From NCBI GenBank assembly GCA_024742605.1, contig JANSYC010000012.1, forward strand, positions 1 through 64,000: a stretch of 64,000 nucleotides of DNA, written 5' to 3'. Shown piece after piece: positions 26,550 through 39,650 of the stretch; within the stretch, counting starts at the first letter, position 1, and each line of letters opens with the position of its first letter. Below the pieces are notes generated by a model, which worked only from the letters and a program-made list of their open reading frames with translations, was not told where the DNA came from and ran no database searches. This DNA is from Alphaproteobacteria bacterium. GTDB lineage: Bacteria; Pseudomonadota; Alphaproteobacteria; Thalassobaculales; Thalassobaculaceae. Position numbers and translations under genes: made by a program.

Positions 26550-29228
26550 CTAGTCCGCCGCCTGCGCCCGGCTCTGAGCGACGGTCGCCTGTGCGGCCGA
26601 CAACCGGGCGATCGGCACCCGGAACGGCGAGCAGCTCACATAATCGAGCCCGACGCTCTCGCAGAACTCGATCGACGCCGGGTCCCCGCCGTGCTCGCCG
26701 CAGATCCCGAGCTTGATGTCCGGTCGGACCGCCCGGCCGCGTTCGGCGGCGATCTTCACCAGTTCGCCGACGCCGACCTGATCCAGGCTGACGAACGGAT
26801 CCTGCTCGACGATGCCCTGCTCCTTGTACTCGTTCAGGAAGGCACCCGCGTCATCGCGGCTGAGGCCGTAGGTGGTCTGTGTCAGATCGTTGGTGCCGAA
26901 GCTGAAGAACTCGGCCGGGCCCGCGATCTCGCCGGCCATCAGGGCGGCGCGCGGCAGCTCGATCATGGTGCCCACCAGGTACTCGAGCTGCACCCCGGTC
27001 TCGGCGATCACCTCCTTGGCGATCCGGTCGATGATCTCCTTGAGGATCTCGATCTCGCGGGCGGTGGCCGCCAGCGGAATCATGACCTCCGGCACGGGTG
27101 CGGTGCCGGTCTTGCCGACCTCGGCCGCCGCCTCGAAGATCGCGCGGGACTGCATCTCGCAGATCTCCGGGAAGGTGACCGCCAGACGGCAGCCCCGGTG
27201 CCCGAGCATCGGGTTGCTTTCCTTCAGTTCCAGCGATCGGCGCCGGACATCGTCCATGGACACCCCGGTGGCCTTCGAGACCTCCGTCATCTCCTCGTCC
27301 GAATGCGGCAGGAACTCGTGCAGCGGCGGGTCGAGCAGGCGGATGGTGACCGGCAGTCCCTCCATGATCCGGAACAGCTCGACGAAGTCGCTCCGCTGCA
27401 TCGGCAGCAGCTTGTCCAGTTCCGTGCGCCGGCCCTTCTCGTTCGAGGCAAGGATCATGCCGCGCATGGCGATGATCCGCTCGCCCTCGAAGAACATGTG
27501 CTCGGTCCGGCAGAGGCCGATCCCCTCGGCGCCGAAATCGCGGGCGACCTGGGCGTCCGCCGGGGTCTCGGCATTGGCGCGCACCTTCATGCGGCGGACC
27601 TGATCGGCCCATTCCATCAGGGTCGCGAAATTGCCGCTCACCTCCGGCTGCACGGTCGGAACCTCGCCCACCATGATCTCACCGGTGCCGCCGTCGATGG
27701 TGATGTGATCGCCGACCTTCACGGTCGTTTCACCCACAAAGAAGGTGCCGTTGGCGTAGTCGACCCGGATGCTGCCCGCACCCGAGACGCAGGGCCGGCC
27801 CATGCCGCGGGCGACCACCGCCGCGTGGCTGGTCATGCCGCCGCGGGTGGTCAGGATGCCCTCGGCGGCGTGCATGCCGTGAATGTCCTCGGGGCTGGTC
27901 TCGATCCGCACCAGGATGACCCGCTGACCGTCCCGGGCGGCCGCCTCGGCGGCATCGGCGCTGAACACCACCTTGCCGCTGGCGGCACCCGGCGACGCCG
28001 GCAGGCCCTTGGCGATCACGTTGCGCTCGGCATCGGGGTCGAGGGTCGGATGCAGCAGCTGGTCCAGGCCCTGCGGCTCGATCCGGCTGATCGCCTCTTC
28101 CTTGGTGATCAGGCCTTCCTCGACCATGTCGACCGCGATCTTCAGGGCCGAATGCACGGTGCGCTTGCCGCTGCGGGTCTGCAGCATGTAGAGCTTGGCG
28201 CCCTGCACGGTGAACTCGATGTCCTGCATGTCCTTGTAGTGGCCCTCGAGCATCGCGCGCACGTCGCACAGCTGCTTGTAGACCTCGGGCATCACCTCTT
28301 CCATCGACGGCAGATCCGAGCCCTGGGCGCGCCGGGCCGCGACGGTCAGGGTCTGCGGCGTCCGGATACCGGCGACCACGTCCTCGCCCTGGGCGTTGAC
28401 CAGGAACTCGCCGTAGAAGTCATTGGCCCCGTGCGACGGATCGCGGGTGAAGGCCACGCCGGTGGCGCAGTCGTCGCCCATATTGCCGAACACCATCGCC
28501 TGCACGTTCACCGCCGTGCCCCAGGCCGCCGGGATGTTGTGCAGCCGGCGATAGACCTTGGCGCGCTGGTTCATCCAGGACCCGAACACCGCGCCGACCG
28601 CGCCCCAGAGCTGGTCCATCGGATCGGTCGGGAACGGGCTGCCGAGCTCGTCCTGCACGCGGGCCTTGAACTGCTCCACCAGTGTCCGGAGATCGTCCGC
28701 TTCCAGGTCGGTATCGAGGTGTACCCCCTTCTCTTCCTTGGCAATTTCGAGCAGTTCCTCGAAATGCCCGTGGTCCACGCCCAGGACAACGTCGGAGTAC
28801 ATCTGGATGAAACGACGGTAGCTGTCATAGGCGAACCGCGCGTCGCCGGAGCGCTTGATCAGGCCCTCGACGGTCTGGTCGTTCAGACCCAGGTTCAGCA
28901 CCGTATCCATCATGCCCGGCATCGAGGCCCGCGCGCCGGACCGCACCGAGACAAGCAGCGGGTTGGCGACGTCGCCGAATTTCATGCCGACCTCGGCCTC
29001 GACCTTGGCCAGCGCGGTCTCGACCTGGGCTTTCAGATCGTCGGGATAGGTCTCGCCGTTGTCGTAGTAATAGGTGCAGACCTCGGTGGTGACGGTGAAG
29101 CCCGGCGGCACCGGCAGGCCGATCGAGCTCATCTCCGCCAGGTTGGCGCCCTTGCCGCCCAGCAGATTCCGCATGTCGGCCCGACCGTCGGCCCGACCCT
29201 CACCAAATCCGTACACCCATTGAGTCAT
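26550..29228 (-). CDS. ppdK: pyruvate, phosphate dikinase
   Basis: PpdK, 892 residues, interconverts pyruvate + ATP + Pi and PEP + AMP + PPi, supporting gluconeogenesis. The ATP-grasp N-domain contains GGKGANLAEMSSIGLPVPPGFTVTTE; the central phosphohistidine domain has GGMTSHAAVVARGMGRPCVSG with the catalytic His; the C-terminal PEP/pyruvate barrel ends with LGICGEHGGDPASI, whose Cys is the acid/base residue. Full length for the family. It follows glyS on the same strand with a seven-base gap, suggesting cotranscription with glyQS. Confidence 0.97.
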   Translation of the reverse strand: MTQWVYGFGEGRADGRADMRNLLGGKGANLAEMSSIGLPVPPGFTVTTEVCTYYYDNGETYPDDLKAQVETALAKVEAEVGMKFGDVANPLLVSVRSGARASMPGMMDTVLNLGLNDQTVEGLIKRSGDARFAYDSYRRFIQMYSDVVLGVDHGHFEELLEIAKEEKGVHLDTDLEADDLRTLVEQFKARVQDELGSPFPTDPMDQLWGAVGAVFGSWMNQRAKVYRRLHNIPAAWGTAVNVQAMVFGNMGDDCATGVAFTRDPSHGANDFYGEFLVNAQGEDVVAGIRTPQTLTVAARRAQGSDLPSMEEVMPEVYKQLCDVRAMLEGHYKDMQDIEFTVQGAKLYMLQTRSGKRTVHSALKIAVDMVEEGLITKEEAISRIEPQGLDQLLHPTLDPDAERNVIAKGLPASPGAASGKVVFSADAAEAAARDGQRVILVRIETSPEDIHGMHAAEGILTTRGGMTSHAAVVARGMGRPCVSGAGSIRVDYANGTFFVGETTVKVGDHITIDGGTGEIMVGEVPTVQPEVSGNFATLMEWADQVRRMKVRANAETPADAQVARDFGAEGIGLCRTEHMFFEGERIIAMRGMILASNEKGRRTELDKLLPMQRSDFVELFRIMEGLPVTIRLLDPPLHEFLPHSDEEMTEVSKATGVSMDDVRRRSLELKESNPMLGHRGCRLAVTFPEICEMQSRAIFEAAAEVGKTGTAPVPEVMIPLAATAREIEILKEIIDRIAKEVIAETGVQLEYLVGTMIELPRAALMAGEIAGPAEFFSFGTNDLTQTTYGLSRDDAGAFLNEYKEQGIVEQDPFVSLDQVGVGELVKIAAERGRAVRPDIKLGICGEHGGDPASIEFCESVGLDYVSCSPFRVPIARLSAAQATVAQSRAQAAD

Positions 29229-29235
29229 GTCAGTC

Positions 29236-31383
29236 CTACCCCTCGATTCTGGAAAAGTCGGCCACTTCCCCCATCACCGACCGCACGGCGGCCAACAGCC
29301 GCAGACGGTTGACCCGAAGATCCGGGTCGTCGGCATTCACGGTCACGCGCTCGAAGAACGCATCGATCGGCGCACGCAACCCGGCAAGGGCGGTCATCGC
29401 AGCCGAGAAATTTTCTTGCGCGACGGAAGATGTAGCGGATTCCCGCGCGATTTCCAGGGCGGCCCCGAAAGCCCGTTCCTCCGGCTCGACAAATTCGGCA
29501 GCCGAGAACCCGTCGGTGAACGGCGTGTCCGCCTTCTTCTCCTCGGCCCGCAGAATGTTGGACGCGCGCTTGAATCCGGCCAGCAGATTGGCCCCGTCTT
29601 CGGTCTCCAGAAACGCGGACAGGGCCGCGACCAGCGCCAGAAGCCGGACCAGATCGTCCTCGCCGCCACGCTCGATCACGGCGGTGATCAGATCGTGCCG
29701 AACGCCCTGCTCGCGCTGCTGGACCTTCAGGCGGTCGACGAAGAACTCCAAAAGATCCTTCGAAACCGCAAACGCTAGGTCCGGTTCAGCCTGTGGATCC
29801 TCGTTCTTTTCGAACCTTGCGACTATCAAGCTCCGGGCCGCCTTCCGAACACCGCTATCAAATCCATCGAAAGCAGCCTTGATCGCATCATCTAGGGGCA
29901 ACCGCAGATCGTTTTCAGTGACCAACCGGATCACCCCCAAAGCCGCGCGGCGCAGAGCGAAGGGGTCCTTCGATCCGGTCGGGGTTTCGCCGATTGCGAA
30001 GAAGCCCACCAGCGTATCCAGCTTGTCGGCAAGCGCCACCGCCACCGAGACCGGCGCGCTCGGGCAGGCATCGCGGGGACCCAGGGGCGAGTAATGCTCC
30101 GCCACCGCGTTCGCGACTTCCGCTGCCTCACCATCATTGAGCGCGTAGTAGCGGCCCATCAGGCCCTGGAGCTCGGGGAACTCGCCGACCATGCCGGTGG
30201 TCAGGTCGGCCTTGGCGAGCCGCGCCGCCCGTTCGGCTCTCCCAGCATCGCAGCCTGGGATGAACGCCGCCAGTTCGCGCGCCAGTTTCGCCACCCGCTC
30301 CACCTTATCGGCGACGGTGCCCAGCGTGTCGTAGAACTTGACGTCATCCAGCGCCGGAATCCGGCTTTCGAGCGTCCGCGCCTTGTCCTGGTCCCAGAAG
30401 AACTTGGCGTCGGACAGGCGCGCGCGCAGCACCTTCTCGTTGCCAGCAATGATGTTGGCGTCGCGCTTGGGGTCGTGGGCCATGTTGGCAACCACCACGA
30501 ACCGGTCTGCCAGGGTCCCATCGGGGTTTTCGAGCGCGAAATACTTCTGGTGGCTGCGCATCGAGGTGACCAGCACCTCCGGCGGCACCTCCATGAACTC
30601 GGCGTCGATGGTGCCGATCAGCGGCACTGGCCATTCGACCAGTCCGCAGACCTCCTCCAGCAGACCCGGATCGTCCTTCAGGGTCAGCCTTGCCGTGGCC
30701 GCCAACTGGTTCGCCTCATTCGAGATGATCCGCTTCCGCTCCTCCCGGTCCAGAACCACATAGGCATTGGACAGCTTGGCGCGATAATCCTTGAACCCGG
30801 TGACCGCGAACGGCTCGGGTGCCAGGAAGCGGTGGCCCCTGGTGGTGTCGGTGAAGGGAAGTTTCCAATCTCCCAGATCCATCTCGCCATCCAGCACCTT
30901 GCCGTCGAACAGCGCCAGCACGTGGTGCAGCGGCCGGACCCAGCGGAAGCTGTTCTTGGCCCAGCGCATGGATTTCGGCCAGGGCAGCTCGCGGATCGCC
31001 TCGACCACAATCTCGGACAGCACGGCGCGGGCATCGCGGCCGGTGGTCTCGATCACCGCGAACAGGAAGGTGCCCTTCGGGGTCTCCCGCTGCTCGCACT
31101 GCTCCAGGGTCAGCCCGGTCGAGCCGAGAAACCCCTGGATCGCCTTTTCCGGCGCATCGGCCTTGGGACCCCGGCGCTCATCCTTCACGTCCGGCTGCTT
31201 CTCCGGCACGCCGTCGACCACCAGCGCCAGCCGGCGCGGGGTGACGAAGGCCTCGGCCCGCTCGAAGGCCAGTCCCGACGCCGCCAGCTTGTCGGAGACC
31301 AATTTTTTGAGATCGGCGGCCGCACGCGCCTGCATGCGGGCCGGAATCTCCTCGCTGAACAGCTCAATCAGAAGCTCAGGCAT
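29236..31383 (-). CDS. glyS: glycyl-tRNA synthetase beta subunit
   Basis: GlyS, 715 residues, the large subunit of the alpha2beta2 bacterial glycyl-tRNA synthetase, which binds tRNA. It begins [18 protein letters not shown], the family N-terminus, and contains [17 protein letters not shown]-like [23 protein letters not shown]-like [14 protein letters not shown], and [24 protein letters not shown]. The C-terminal region corresponds to an HD-like and anticodon-binding portion. ATG at 31383 lies inside the glyQ 3' end (8-base overlap), typical of glyQS coupling. Confidence 0.97.
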   Translation of the reverse strand: MPELLIELFSEEIPARMQARAAADLKKLVSDKLAASGLAFERAEAFVTPRRLALVVDGVPEKQPDVKDERRGPKADAPEKAIQGFLGSTGLTLEQCEQRETPKGTFLFAVIETTGRDARAVLSEIVVEAIRELPWPKSMRWAKNSFRWVRPLHHVLALFDGKVLDGEMDLGDWKLPFTDTTRGHRFLAPEPFAVTGFKDYRAKLSNAYVVLDREERKRIISNEANQLAATARLTLKDDPGLLEEVCGLVEWPVPLIGTIDAEFMEVPPEVLVTSMRSHQKYFALENPDGTLADRFVVVANMAHDPKRDANIIAGNEKVLRARLSDAKFFWDQDKARTLESRIPALDDVKFYDTLGTVADKVERVAKLARELAAFIPGCDAGRAERAARLAKADLTTGMVGEFPELQGLMGRYYALNDGEAAEVANAVAEHYSPLGPRDACPSAPVSVAVALADKLDTLVGFFAIGETPTGSKDPFALRRAALGVIRLVTENDLRLPLDDAIKAAFDGFDSGVRKAARSLIVARFEKNEDPQAEPDLAFAVSKDLLEFFVDRLKVQQREQGVRHDLITAVIERGGEDDLVRLLALVAALSAFLETEDGANLLAGFKRASNILRAEEKKADTPFTDGFSAAEFVEPEERAFGAALEIARESATSSVAQENFSAAMTALAGLRAPIDAFFERVTVNADDPDLRVNRLRLLAAVRSVMGEVADFSRIEG

Positions 31384-32350
31384 TGTCCAGACGCTCCTGC
31401 CGTGTCTTGTCCCAGTCGGCCTTCCAGGCGGCGCTCGCCTCGACCCATTTCTCGCAGCAGGCCTTCGCCAGGGTCCGGACCCGGCCGATATAGGCCTGGC
31501 GCTCGGTCACGCTGATCACCCCGCGCGCGTCCAGCAGATTGAACAGGTGGCTGGCCTTCATGCACTTGTCGTAGGCTGGCAGCGGCATCGGCTTGGCGGC
31601 GTCCAGCAGGGCCATGCATTCCCGCTCGGCGTCCTTGAAATGCTGCAACAGGGTGTCTGTCTCGGCGAACTCGAAGTTGAAGGTGGAGAATTCCAGCTCC
31701 GACTGTTTGAAGACATCGCCGTAGAACTTGCCGCCCCGGTCCTTCGGAACCCCGTCCCAGTCCAGAAAATAGACATCGTCCACGTCCTGGATGTACATGG
31801 CCAGCCGTTCCAGCCCGTAGGTCAACTCCAGGCTGACCGGCGCGCAGTCTATGCCGCCGACCTGCTGGAAATAGGTGTACTGCGAGACTTCCATGCCGTC
31901 GCACCAGACCTCCCAGCCCAGGCCCCATGCGCCCAGGGTGGGGCTCTCCCAGTCGTCCTCGACAAAGCGGATATCGTGTTCCATCGGGTCCAGCCCGATG
32001 GCGCGGAGCGAGCCGAGATAAAGCTCCTGGCTGTCGACCGGCGACGGCTTCATCAGCGCCTGAAACTGGTAGTAATGCTGCAACCGGTTCGGATTCTCGC
32101 CGTAGCGCCCGTCGGTTGGCCGCCGCGAGGGTTGCACATAGGCGGTGTTCCAGACCTCGTCCGGGCCCAGCGAGCGCAGGGTGGTCGCGGGATGAAAGGT
32201 TCCGGCGCCGACCTCAAGGTCGTAGGGCTGCAGCACCATGCAGCCCTTGTCGGCCCAATAGCGTTGCAGAGTCAGGATCAGCGACTGGAAATCCCGTCCG
32301 GGGGCGGCCAATCCGGCCCCGTCCGTGCTGCGTGGATGGCCATCCGGCAT
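31376..32350 (-). CDS. glyQ: glycyl-tRNA synthetase alpha subunit
   Basis: GlyQ, 324 residues, the catalytic class II subunit of the heterotetrameric enzyme. [43 protein letters not shown] is the family start region, then [48 protein letters not shown] and [27 protein letters not shown] chose ATG 32350 because GAGG lies at a workable distance; the in-frame TTG at 32359 has it too close. It heads a glyQ-glyS-ppdK run. Confidence 0.95.
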   Translation of the reverse strand: MPDGHPRSTDGAGLAAPGRDFQSLILTLQRYWADKGCMVLQPYDLEVGAGTFHPATTLRSLGPDEVWNTAYVQPSRRPTDGRYGENPNRLQHYYQFQALMKPSPVDSQELYLGSLRAIGLDPMEHDIRFVEDDWESPTLGAWGLGWEVWCDGMEVSQYTYFQQVGGIDCAPVSLELTYGLERLAMYIQDVDDVYFLDWDGVPKDRGGKFYGDVFKQSELEFSTFNFEFAETDTLLQHFKDAERECMALLDAAKPMPLPAYDKCMKASHLFNLLDARGVISVTERQAYIGRVRTLAKACCEKWVEASAAWKADWDKTRQERLDNA

Positions 32351-32535
32351 GGCGTTCAAACCTCGATCTATCGGCCCAATTTCGCGGGTGCGAGAAACTA
32401 GACGGCGCGCGGAGCATAATCAAGCGGCGCAGTGGCCCGAGGGCAAAGCCGGACACAACTGAGCTATGTCAGTGCGGGTCCCGTTGGCGGCCAATAATGT
32501 CACTTCCACGAGACATCACTTTTGAGGATCGACCC

Positions 32536-32778
32536 ATGGACGGCAATCTGCACCACGACATCGGCACCGAATTTCCCGAGATGAAGGACAGGATTCACAT
32601 CCTGAAGGCCGAGAGCGCCCACTTCGCCAAGCTCTATGAAGCCTATGAAGAGGCCGACAAGGCAGTGGTCCGGGTCGAGCAGGAGATCGAACCCACCACC
32701 GACGAACACGCCGAGGAACTGAAGAAGCGCCGCGCCAAACTGAAGGACGAGATCTTCACGATGCTGCGGGCGATGTGA
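32536..32778 (+). CDS. YdcH/DUF465 family protein
   Basis: An 80-residue, highly charged, helical protein. The segment MKDRIHILKAESAHFAKLYEAYEEADKAVVRVEQ and the closing ELKKRRAKLKDEIFTML match the DUF465 (YdcH) family, which forms a coiled-coil hairpin. Function is unknown. ATG at 32536 follows a GAGG site. It lies divergent to glyQ and its end converges on uvrB. Confidence 0.85.
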   Translation: MDGNLHHDIGTEFPEMKDRIHILKAESAHFAKLYEAYEEADKAVVRVEQEIEPTTDEHAEELKKRRAKLKDEIFTMLRAM

Positions 32779-32859
32779 GGGCTGAGCGGCGGTCTATCGG
32801 TTGAGCATCCTCAGACATTTGTCGGGGTGAGCCTTTCGAACGGCGCTCAAAGGCCCGCA

Positions 32860-35067
<2,208 letters not shown>

Positions 35068-35161
35068 AGGGGGAAGATAGGGCGTGAGGAGTATAAGGGA
35101 AAGGTGGGACGATCTTGCTTAACGGCTTGTCCAAGTCATCAACCGACGGCACTCTGGACCG

Positions 35162-35683
35162 ATGACTCAAACCAACGGTTTTTTCATCGTCGATCCGGAC
35201 GGCCATGGCGAGTTCCGGGTCTGGAGATATGTCTTCGGCTTGATGATCCTGTTCGTCACCGCCGTGTACCTGGATTCCTGGGCGACCTACCAGGACTGGT
35301 TGGCGAATCCGGATCTGAACGCTGAGAACGCCGATCCTTTCGTCTTCAGCTGGTCGGTCAGCGCCGCGGCTACGCTGTTCTACATCGCGGTCGCGCTGCT
35401 CCTGTTCTTCCTGGTCAGACGGTCGGTCGTCGCCTTCGCGGTCCTGTTCTCCTCCGCCTATGTCTTCTTCGGCGACAGCGCTTACACGATCATCTGGGAC
35501 ATCGTTGAGCCACTCGATGATGTCGCAGTCGAGGTCGGGCTGATCCAGGCGATCGCACGGATCGATCCGATGGAAAACCACAATTTTTTCCTGCAGAGCC
35601 CGATATTCCTATTGCAGGGCGCATTGATCGCGGTGGGCGTGGCGGCGATCGGATACCGGCGTCGACCCCAGGACTTGAAGTAG
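35162..35683 (+). CDS. integral membrane protein, unknown function
   Basis: A 173-residue protein with about four hydrophobic spans (roughly 20-40, 65-85, 88-108 and 145-163). Its N-terminus, MTQTNGFFIVDPDGHGEFRVWRY, is soluble, and an acidic loop separates spans 3 and 4. I do not recognise a family. It is divergent to uvrB across 94 bases. The absence of frameshifts and the clear topology support a real gene. Its start codon choice (ATG 35162) is simple, with no strong alternative. Confidence 0.65.
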   Translation: MTQTNGFFIVDPDGHGEFRVWRYVFGLMILFVTAVYLDSWATYQDWLANPDLNAENADPFVFSWSVSAAATLFYIAVALLLFFLVRRSVVAFAVLFSSAYVFFGDSAYTIIWDIVEPLDDVAVEVGLIQAIARIDPMENHNFFLQSPIFLLQGALIAVGVAAIGYRRRPQDLK

Positions 35684-35759
35684 CCCGGCACCTTCTGTCC
35701 CGGCCGCAAAGCGACCCACAGGACCGCGACAGATCGGCTACGCCATCCCGCAACAGCCG

Positions 35760-36413
35760 TCAGATCTTCGCGAACTTGGTCAGCGCTTCCTTGAAGGTCA
35801 GACCCTTGTCCATCTCCCGCATCGCCTGCGCGTCATCGACGGCGAAGCGTTCCGACATTTCGACCAGCTGCTCGAGTTTCTCGACCGGCAGCACGCAGAT
35901 GCCGGAGCCGTCGGCGACGATCCAGTCGCCGGGGCGGATCACCACGCCCTCGATCACGACAGGCTCGCCGATCGCCTCGACCTTGATGCGGGTCTTGCCA
36001 GGGGTCGGCACCATGTGCCGGGCGTAGAGCGGGAACTGGAACTCCTGCTGTTCTTCCCAGTCGCGCACCCCGCCGTCGACCAGCAGCCCGCCGATGCCCT
36101 TGAGCTTGGCGGCATAGCTGGCCATTCCGCCCCAAGTGGAGACCGGTGCCCCGCCATTTTCGACCACGATCACATCGCCGGGACCGGCTGTCTCGATCAT
36201 ATGGCCAACCTTGAAGTCGGACACCGGAAAGCTGCCTTTGGCGGCTGTCCGTTCGCGCACCGTGACAGCCGGACCGATGGCCTTGATGCCGGGGACGATC
36301 GCCCGCAACCCGGTGATGACCCCGTGTATGTCGAGATCGTCGAGTGCGTTCGCCAGCGTGCTGGTTCCGATTGCGCTCAGCTTCGCACGCAGGGCGTCGG
36401 GAGGGGTGGTCAT
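35760..36413 (-). CDS. RraA-family aldolase-like protein
   Basis: A 217-residue protein of the RraA/class II HMG-CHA aldolase fold. Family stretches are TSTLANALDDL, AVTVRERTAAKG, GDVIVVENGGAPVSTWGGMASYAAKLKGIGGLLVDGGVRDWEEQQEFQFPLYARHMVPTP and VVIEGVVIRPGDWIVADGSGICVLP. The G-x-x-x-D-GG-xRD region holds the substrate and metal-binding Arg and Asp. Members cleave 4-hydroxy-4-methyl-2-oxoglutarate-type acids or, in RraA itself, inhibit RNase E; the former is more likely for the longer aldolase-like form. No neighbour clarifies the role. Confidence 0.82.
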   Translation of the reverse strand: MTTPPDALRAKLSAIGTSTLANALDDLDIHGVITGLRAIVPGIKAIGPAVTVRERTAAKGSFPVSDFKVGHMIETAGPGDVIVVENGGAPVSTWGGMASYAAKLKGIGGLLVDGGVRDWEEQQEFQFPLYARHMVPTPGKTRIKVEAIGEPVVIEGVVIRPGDWIVADGSGICVLPVEKLEQLVEMSERFAVDDAQAMREMDKGLTFKEALTKFAKI

Positions 36414-36446
36414 GGTGGCGGCTCCGAATGGGTTAGACCGCCGATG

Positions 36447-37013
36447 TTATCCGGCTTGGCCGAAGACCACCACGCCCACAGTCATATCCGGTGTCTCGCG
36501 ATCGTTGGCGAGCGGGCAATGCACGCTGTTGTAGTAGTGCCAGGACTGATCGACCGCCCACACCACCCTCCCCGACCGAAACACAGGGCCACCCGTCACC
36601 AGGGGCCGGCGAAAACTGTCCAGCACACTGTCGAGCGCCCGGTCGAACGAGCACTCGGTGACCAGCCTGCCGGTCAGATCCCGGCGCAGGAACTCGGTGA
36701 TATGGGTTCCGATCAAGCGATAGCGGAAGTCCTGTCCGCCGTCGATCACATCCATCAGGATCACATGGCCGAACCACGGCCTGAACTCCAAGACGTCGAA
36801 ATCGGCCCGCGACGGCAAGCCCTCCCCGGATCGTTTGGAGATCCAGAAATCCCGGAAAGAGCGGACCATCGGATCCGGGCTTTCCGTCACCACATCGTCA
36901 TGCACCATCCCCGGTCCAATGTTTTGTCCGCAAGCTCCGAGGCTGGACCGGATCTCCGCCCGATCAAACCCGTGGCCAAGATATCGCAATGCCACGGGAC
37001 GCGCAGCCATCAA
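36447..37013 (-). CDS. PAS_5-type single-domain protein
   Basis: A 188-residue soluble protein of the same family as the one at 16.1 kb: LPSRADFDVLEFRPWFGHVILMDVIDGGQDFRYRLIGTHITEFLRRDLTGR, then VVWAVDQSWHYYNSVHCPLANDRETPDMTVGVVVFG. The whole domain is present and no output domain follows. A start at 37013 or the internal ATG at 36957 are both possible. It lies just downstream, on the same strand, of a membrane chemoreceptor, so a signalling link is possible but unproven. Confidence 0.7.
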   Translation of the reverse strand: MMAARPVALRYLGHGFDRAEIRSSLGACGQNIGPGMVHDDVVTESPDPMVRSFRDFWISKRSGEGLPSRADFDVLEFRPWFGHVILMDVIDGGQDFRYRLIGTHITEFLRRDLTGRLVTECSFDRALDSVLDSFRRPLVTGGPVFRSGRVVWAVDQSWHYYNSVHCPLANDRETPDMTVGVVVFGQAG

Positions 37014-37049
37014 CTGAATAACCAGCCACCTCTCCGGAAGACGTTCGCG

Positions 37050-39425
37050 CTACGAAGACCGCACGCGGGTCAGGAAGCTGTCGACTTCCCGCTCAAGGGT
37101 ATCGACGGAGTCCGAAAGCGTGCCGCACATCTGAAGCACGTCGCCGGCATCCTGGCCGGTTTTCACCGTCGCATTGCTGACCTCGGAGATCGCATTGGTC
37201 ACCTGTTGCGTGCCCTGCGCCGCTTCCTGAGTGTTGCGGGCGATCTCTTGGGTCGTCGCCCCCTGCTCCTCCACCGCGCTGGCAACGGCGGCGTTCAGCT
37301 CATCCAGCTGGGCCACCGCCGACCCGATCCCTCCGATCGCGAGCACGACCTCGTCGCTCGCGGCTTGCACCTGTTCGATCTGTACACGGATGTCATCGGT
37401 CGCCTTGGCGGTTTGGCTGGCAAGCGATTTGACTTCGTTGGCCACGACCGCGAACCCCTTGCCGGCCTCTCCCGCACGTGCCGCCTCGATCGTGGCGTTC
37501 AGCGCGAGCAGGTTGGTCTGGGCCGCGATGTCTTGAATCAGGGTGATGACATCCCCGATCCGAGCGGCCGTCTCCGCCAAGGCCTTCACTTGGGCGTCAC
37601 CGCGGCTGGTTTCGTCACTTGCCTGCTTCGCCATCGTGGCGGCCTGGCCAACCTGACGGCCGATCTCATGGACGGTGGCGGCGAGTTCCTCAGCGGCTGC
37701 GGAGACCGCCTGGACGTTGGCGCTCGATTGCTCCGACGATCCCGCGCATTCCGTCGCGCGCGTGCCGGCATCGTTGGAGGCGGTCTTCATATTTTCTGCA
37801 CGGGTCCGGACATCCTGGGCGAAGGAGATCAGTTGCCGGACCACGCCTCCAACCGAGCCTTCGAAATGATCCGCCAACTCGGTCATCGCTCGACGCTTCT
37901 CCTGCTCGGCCTTCTGTGTCCGCTGCTCCTCTTCCGCCTCCAGCCGGTTCACCCGCTCAGCGTTCTCCTTGAACACCTGGACGGCGCGCGCCATGTCGGC
38001 GATCTCGTCGGACCGGTCCAAACCCGGGACCTCGACCGAGAGATCGTTATCGGCCAAGCTTTGCATTGCTGTGGTCATTGAACCGATCGGCCGGACGAGG
38101 CTGCGCGCCAGAAGCACCGCGATACCGATCGCCAGCAGCACTGCCACCAATGTCCCAGTAATCAGCATTGCCCGGGCAAGATCCCCGTCGGCCTCTCTGC
38201 TGTCGCCGAAGCTCTCGATCCGCGCCGCCGTTTCCGTCAGGACGACACTCGATGCTTCTTCCATGTCGACGGCCGCCTGTTTCTTGCTGAACATCGCCGC
38301 GATGCTCTCGCCGAAAGCGGCCTCGTAATTGTCCGCGGCCGTGCGGAGGCCGGCCAGGCTTTCTTCCGCCTGAGTATCGTCAACGAGGGCCTCGAGGCCG
38401 ACGATCGTGGCGTTCAAAACCACCAGTCGATCGTTCACAGCCTGAACGAATTCGGGGGCGGCCTGACTTTGTTCCACATCCTTCTGGGCAATCTGGAGCG
38501 ACCGGACCTGTGCGACCAGTTCGGTTGCAAGACTCATGGTCTCCATGGCCGTCTCGACCGACTGCTGCGCCCTCTCGCCCTGAATACGAGCCTCGTCGTA
38601 GGCCTTAACCTCACGGTCACCGATCACGCTTGCGAAGGTATCGATCTGGCGAGCGGATTTTCTCAGTTCCTCCATCGCCGTGGTGGCATCGGCGGAAAAC
38701 CGGGGCGCTTCGGTCAGGTTCTCGAAGGTCTTGCGATACGTACCGACACTCTTCGCCAACTTGGTGATCGCGGCGGCTTGGGAATCCGAGCTCGACATTC
38801 TCTTAAGAGACAGCACCGAGAGGAACATTTTTTTGATCGACTCCCGAGCCACGTCGGCGTCGTCGGTACTCAAGGTGACCCGGTACTGGGCCTCATCGCG
38901 CTGAGCCCGAAGCGAGGTACCGACCATCTCATCAGCGGCGATCGAGGTCGCCATCCGCTCCTGCTGGACAATAGAAGCCTGTTCCCGCGCACCACGCATA
39001 TCGACCAGTCGCTCCGACGCCAGATTCCGGATACGGCTTGCCGCAGTCTCCAAACGATTGGCGCTGTCGTTCATATTTTCGGATTGGGTGCTACTAGCAT
39101 CGGAGAGATCGACATAGCCTTTGAATGCCGCGTCAAAATCAGCGATTGCCTTGACAATGCCTTCGGCGCCGACCGCCTGGGCCTTCTCCAGCCCGGCTGT
39201 CAATGAGACGAAGACGGACTCGACGGCATCGGGAGCACCGGCCACTTGGTACTCGGCAACCTTCAACCGCGCCGACGTGACGTCATCGGCGATCATCCGC
39301 ATGGCCTCCGCCTGATCGACCGACGCCGCATAGCGATCCAAGGCCCACCAACCGGCGCCACCAAGCAATCCCGTCACAACGACAATGGCGGCATATCCCG
39401 CTCCGATCCTTGCACCAATCCGCAC
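37050..39425 (-). CDS. membrane-bound methyl-accepting chemotaxis protein
   Basis: A 791-residue receptor: span 1 at about 9-28, a long, predominantly helical periplasmic region at about 29-415, span 2 at about 416-440, HAMP at about 438-490 ([38 protein letters not shown]) and a signalling hairpin with the tip [30 protein letters not shown] region at about 640-670. The ~385-residue sensory region is far larger than a simple four-helix bundle and looks like a stack of helical bundles. The GTG start at 39425 follows GAGGGGGAG. No CheR pentapeptide ends the protein. It is divergent to a secreted PDC-type protein. Confidence 0.93.
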   Translation of the reverse strand: MRIGARIGAGYAAIVVVTGLLGGAGWWALDRYAASVDQAEAMRMIADDVTSARLKVAEYQVAGAPDAVESVFVSLTAGLEKAQAVGAEGIVKAIADFDAAFKGYVDLSDASSTQSENMNDSANRLETAASRIRNLASERLVDMRGAREQASIVQQERMATSIAADEMVGTSLRAQRDEAQYRVTLSTDDADVARESIKKMFLSVLSLKRMSSSDSQAAAITKLAKSVGTYRKTFENLTEAPRFSADATTAMEELRKSARQIDTFASVIGDREVKAYDEARIQGERAQQSVETAMETMSLATELVAQVRSLQIAQKDVEQSQAAPEFVQAVNDRLVVLNATIVGLEALVDDTQAEESLAGLRTAADNYEAAFGESIAAMFSKKQAAVDMEEASSVVLTETAARIESFGDSREADGDLARAMLITGTLVAVLLAIGIAVLLARSLVRPIGSMTTAMQSLADNDLSVEVPGLDRSDEIADMARAVQVFKENAERVNRLEAEEEQRTQKAEQEKRRAMTELADHFEGSVGGVVRQLISFAQDVRTRAENMKTASNDAGTRATECAGSSEQSSANVQAVSAAAEELAATVHEIGRQVGQAATMAKQASDETSRGDAQVKALAETAARIGDVITLIQDIAAQTNLLALNATIEAARAGEAGKGFAVVANEVKSLASQTAKATDDIRVQIEQVQAASDEVVLAIGGIGSAVAQLDELNAAVASAVEEQGATTQEIARNTQEAAQGTQQVTNAISEVSNATVKTGQDAGDVLQMCGTLSDSVDTLEREVDSFLTRVRSS

Positions 39426-39510
39426 GGCGTTCTCCCCCTCAAAATTCTATAAAGCTCACCCGTAATAGAGCAGAAATTCCTTAATGAATCGTTGCTGGGA
39501 CAATTGAGCC

Positions 39511-39553
39511 AAAAACAGAAAAAAAACGCTCTGCATTCAAAGCAAGAGCGTTT
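39511..39553 (-). terminator. intrinsic terminator in the chemoreceptor leader
   Basis: On the minus strand a stem AAACGCTCT / AGAGCGTTT (39545-39553 with 39524-39532) with a 12-base loop is followed by a run of about eight Ts and a T-rich tail. It points toward the chemoreceptor gene, whose start is 86 bases further on. It could stop antisense transcripts from the right, or act as an attenuator in the receptor leader. Confidence 0.72.
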
Positions 39554-39650
39554 GGTAACTAAATGTAAACTCACAGGCAGCATTTTAGCGCGACGGGCCC
39601 AGCCAGTACGGGGGGCTAAGCAGCAGTTTGCTTATGAAAGGGAGAGCAAA

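Noticed and set aside
26481-29312. 943-codon open frame on the plus strand
   Set aside because: It is entirely antisense to ppdK, low in conserved motifs, His/Arg/Asp-rich, and explained by high GC content.
35068-35161. SOS box upstream of uvrB
   Set aside because: No GTTC-N7-GTTC or close variant occurs in this 94-base gap.
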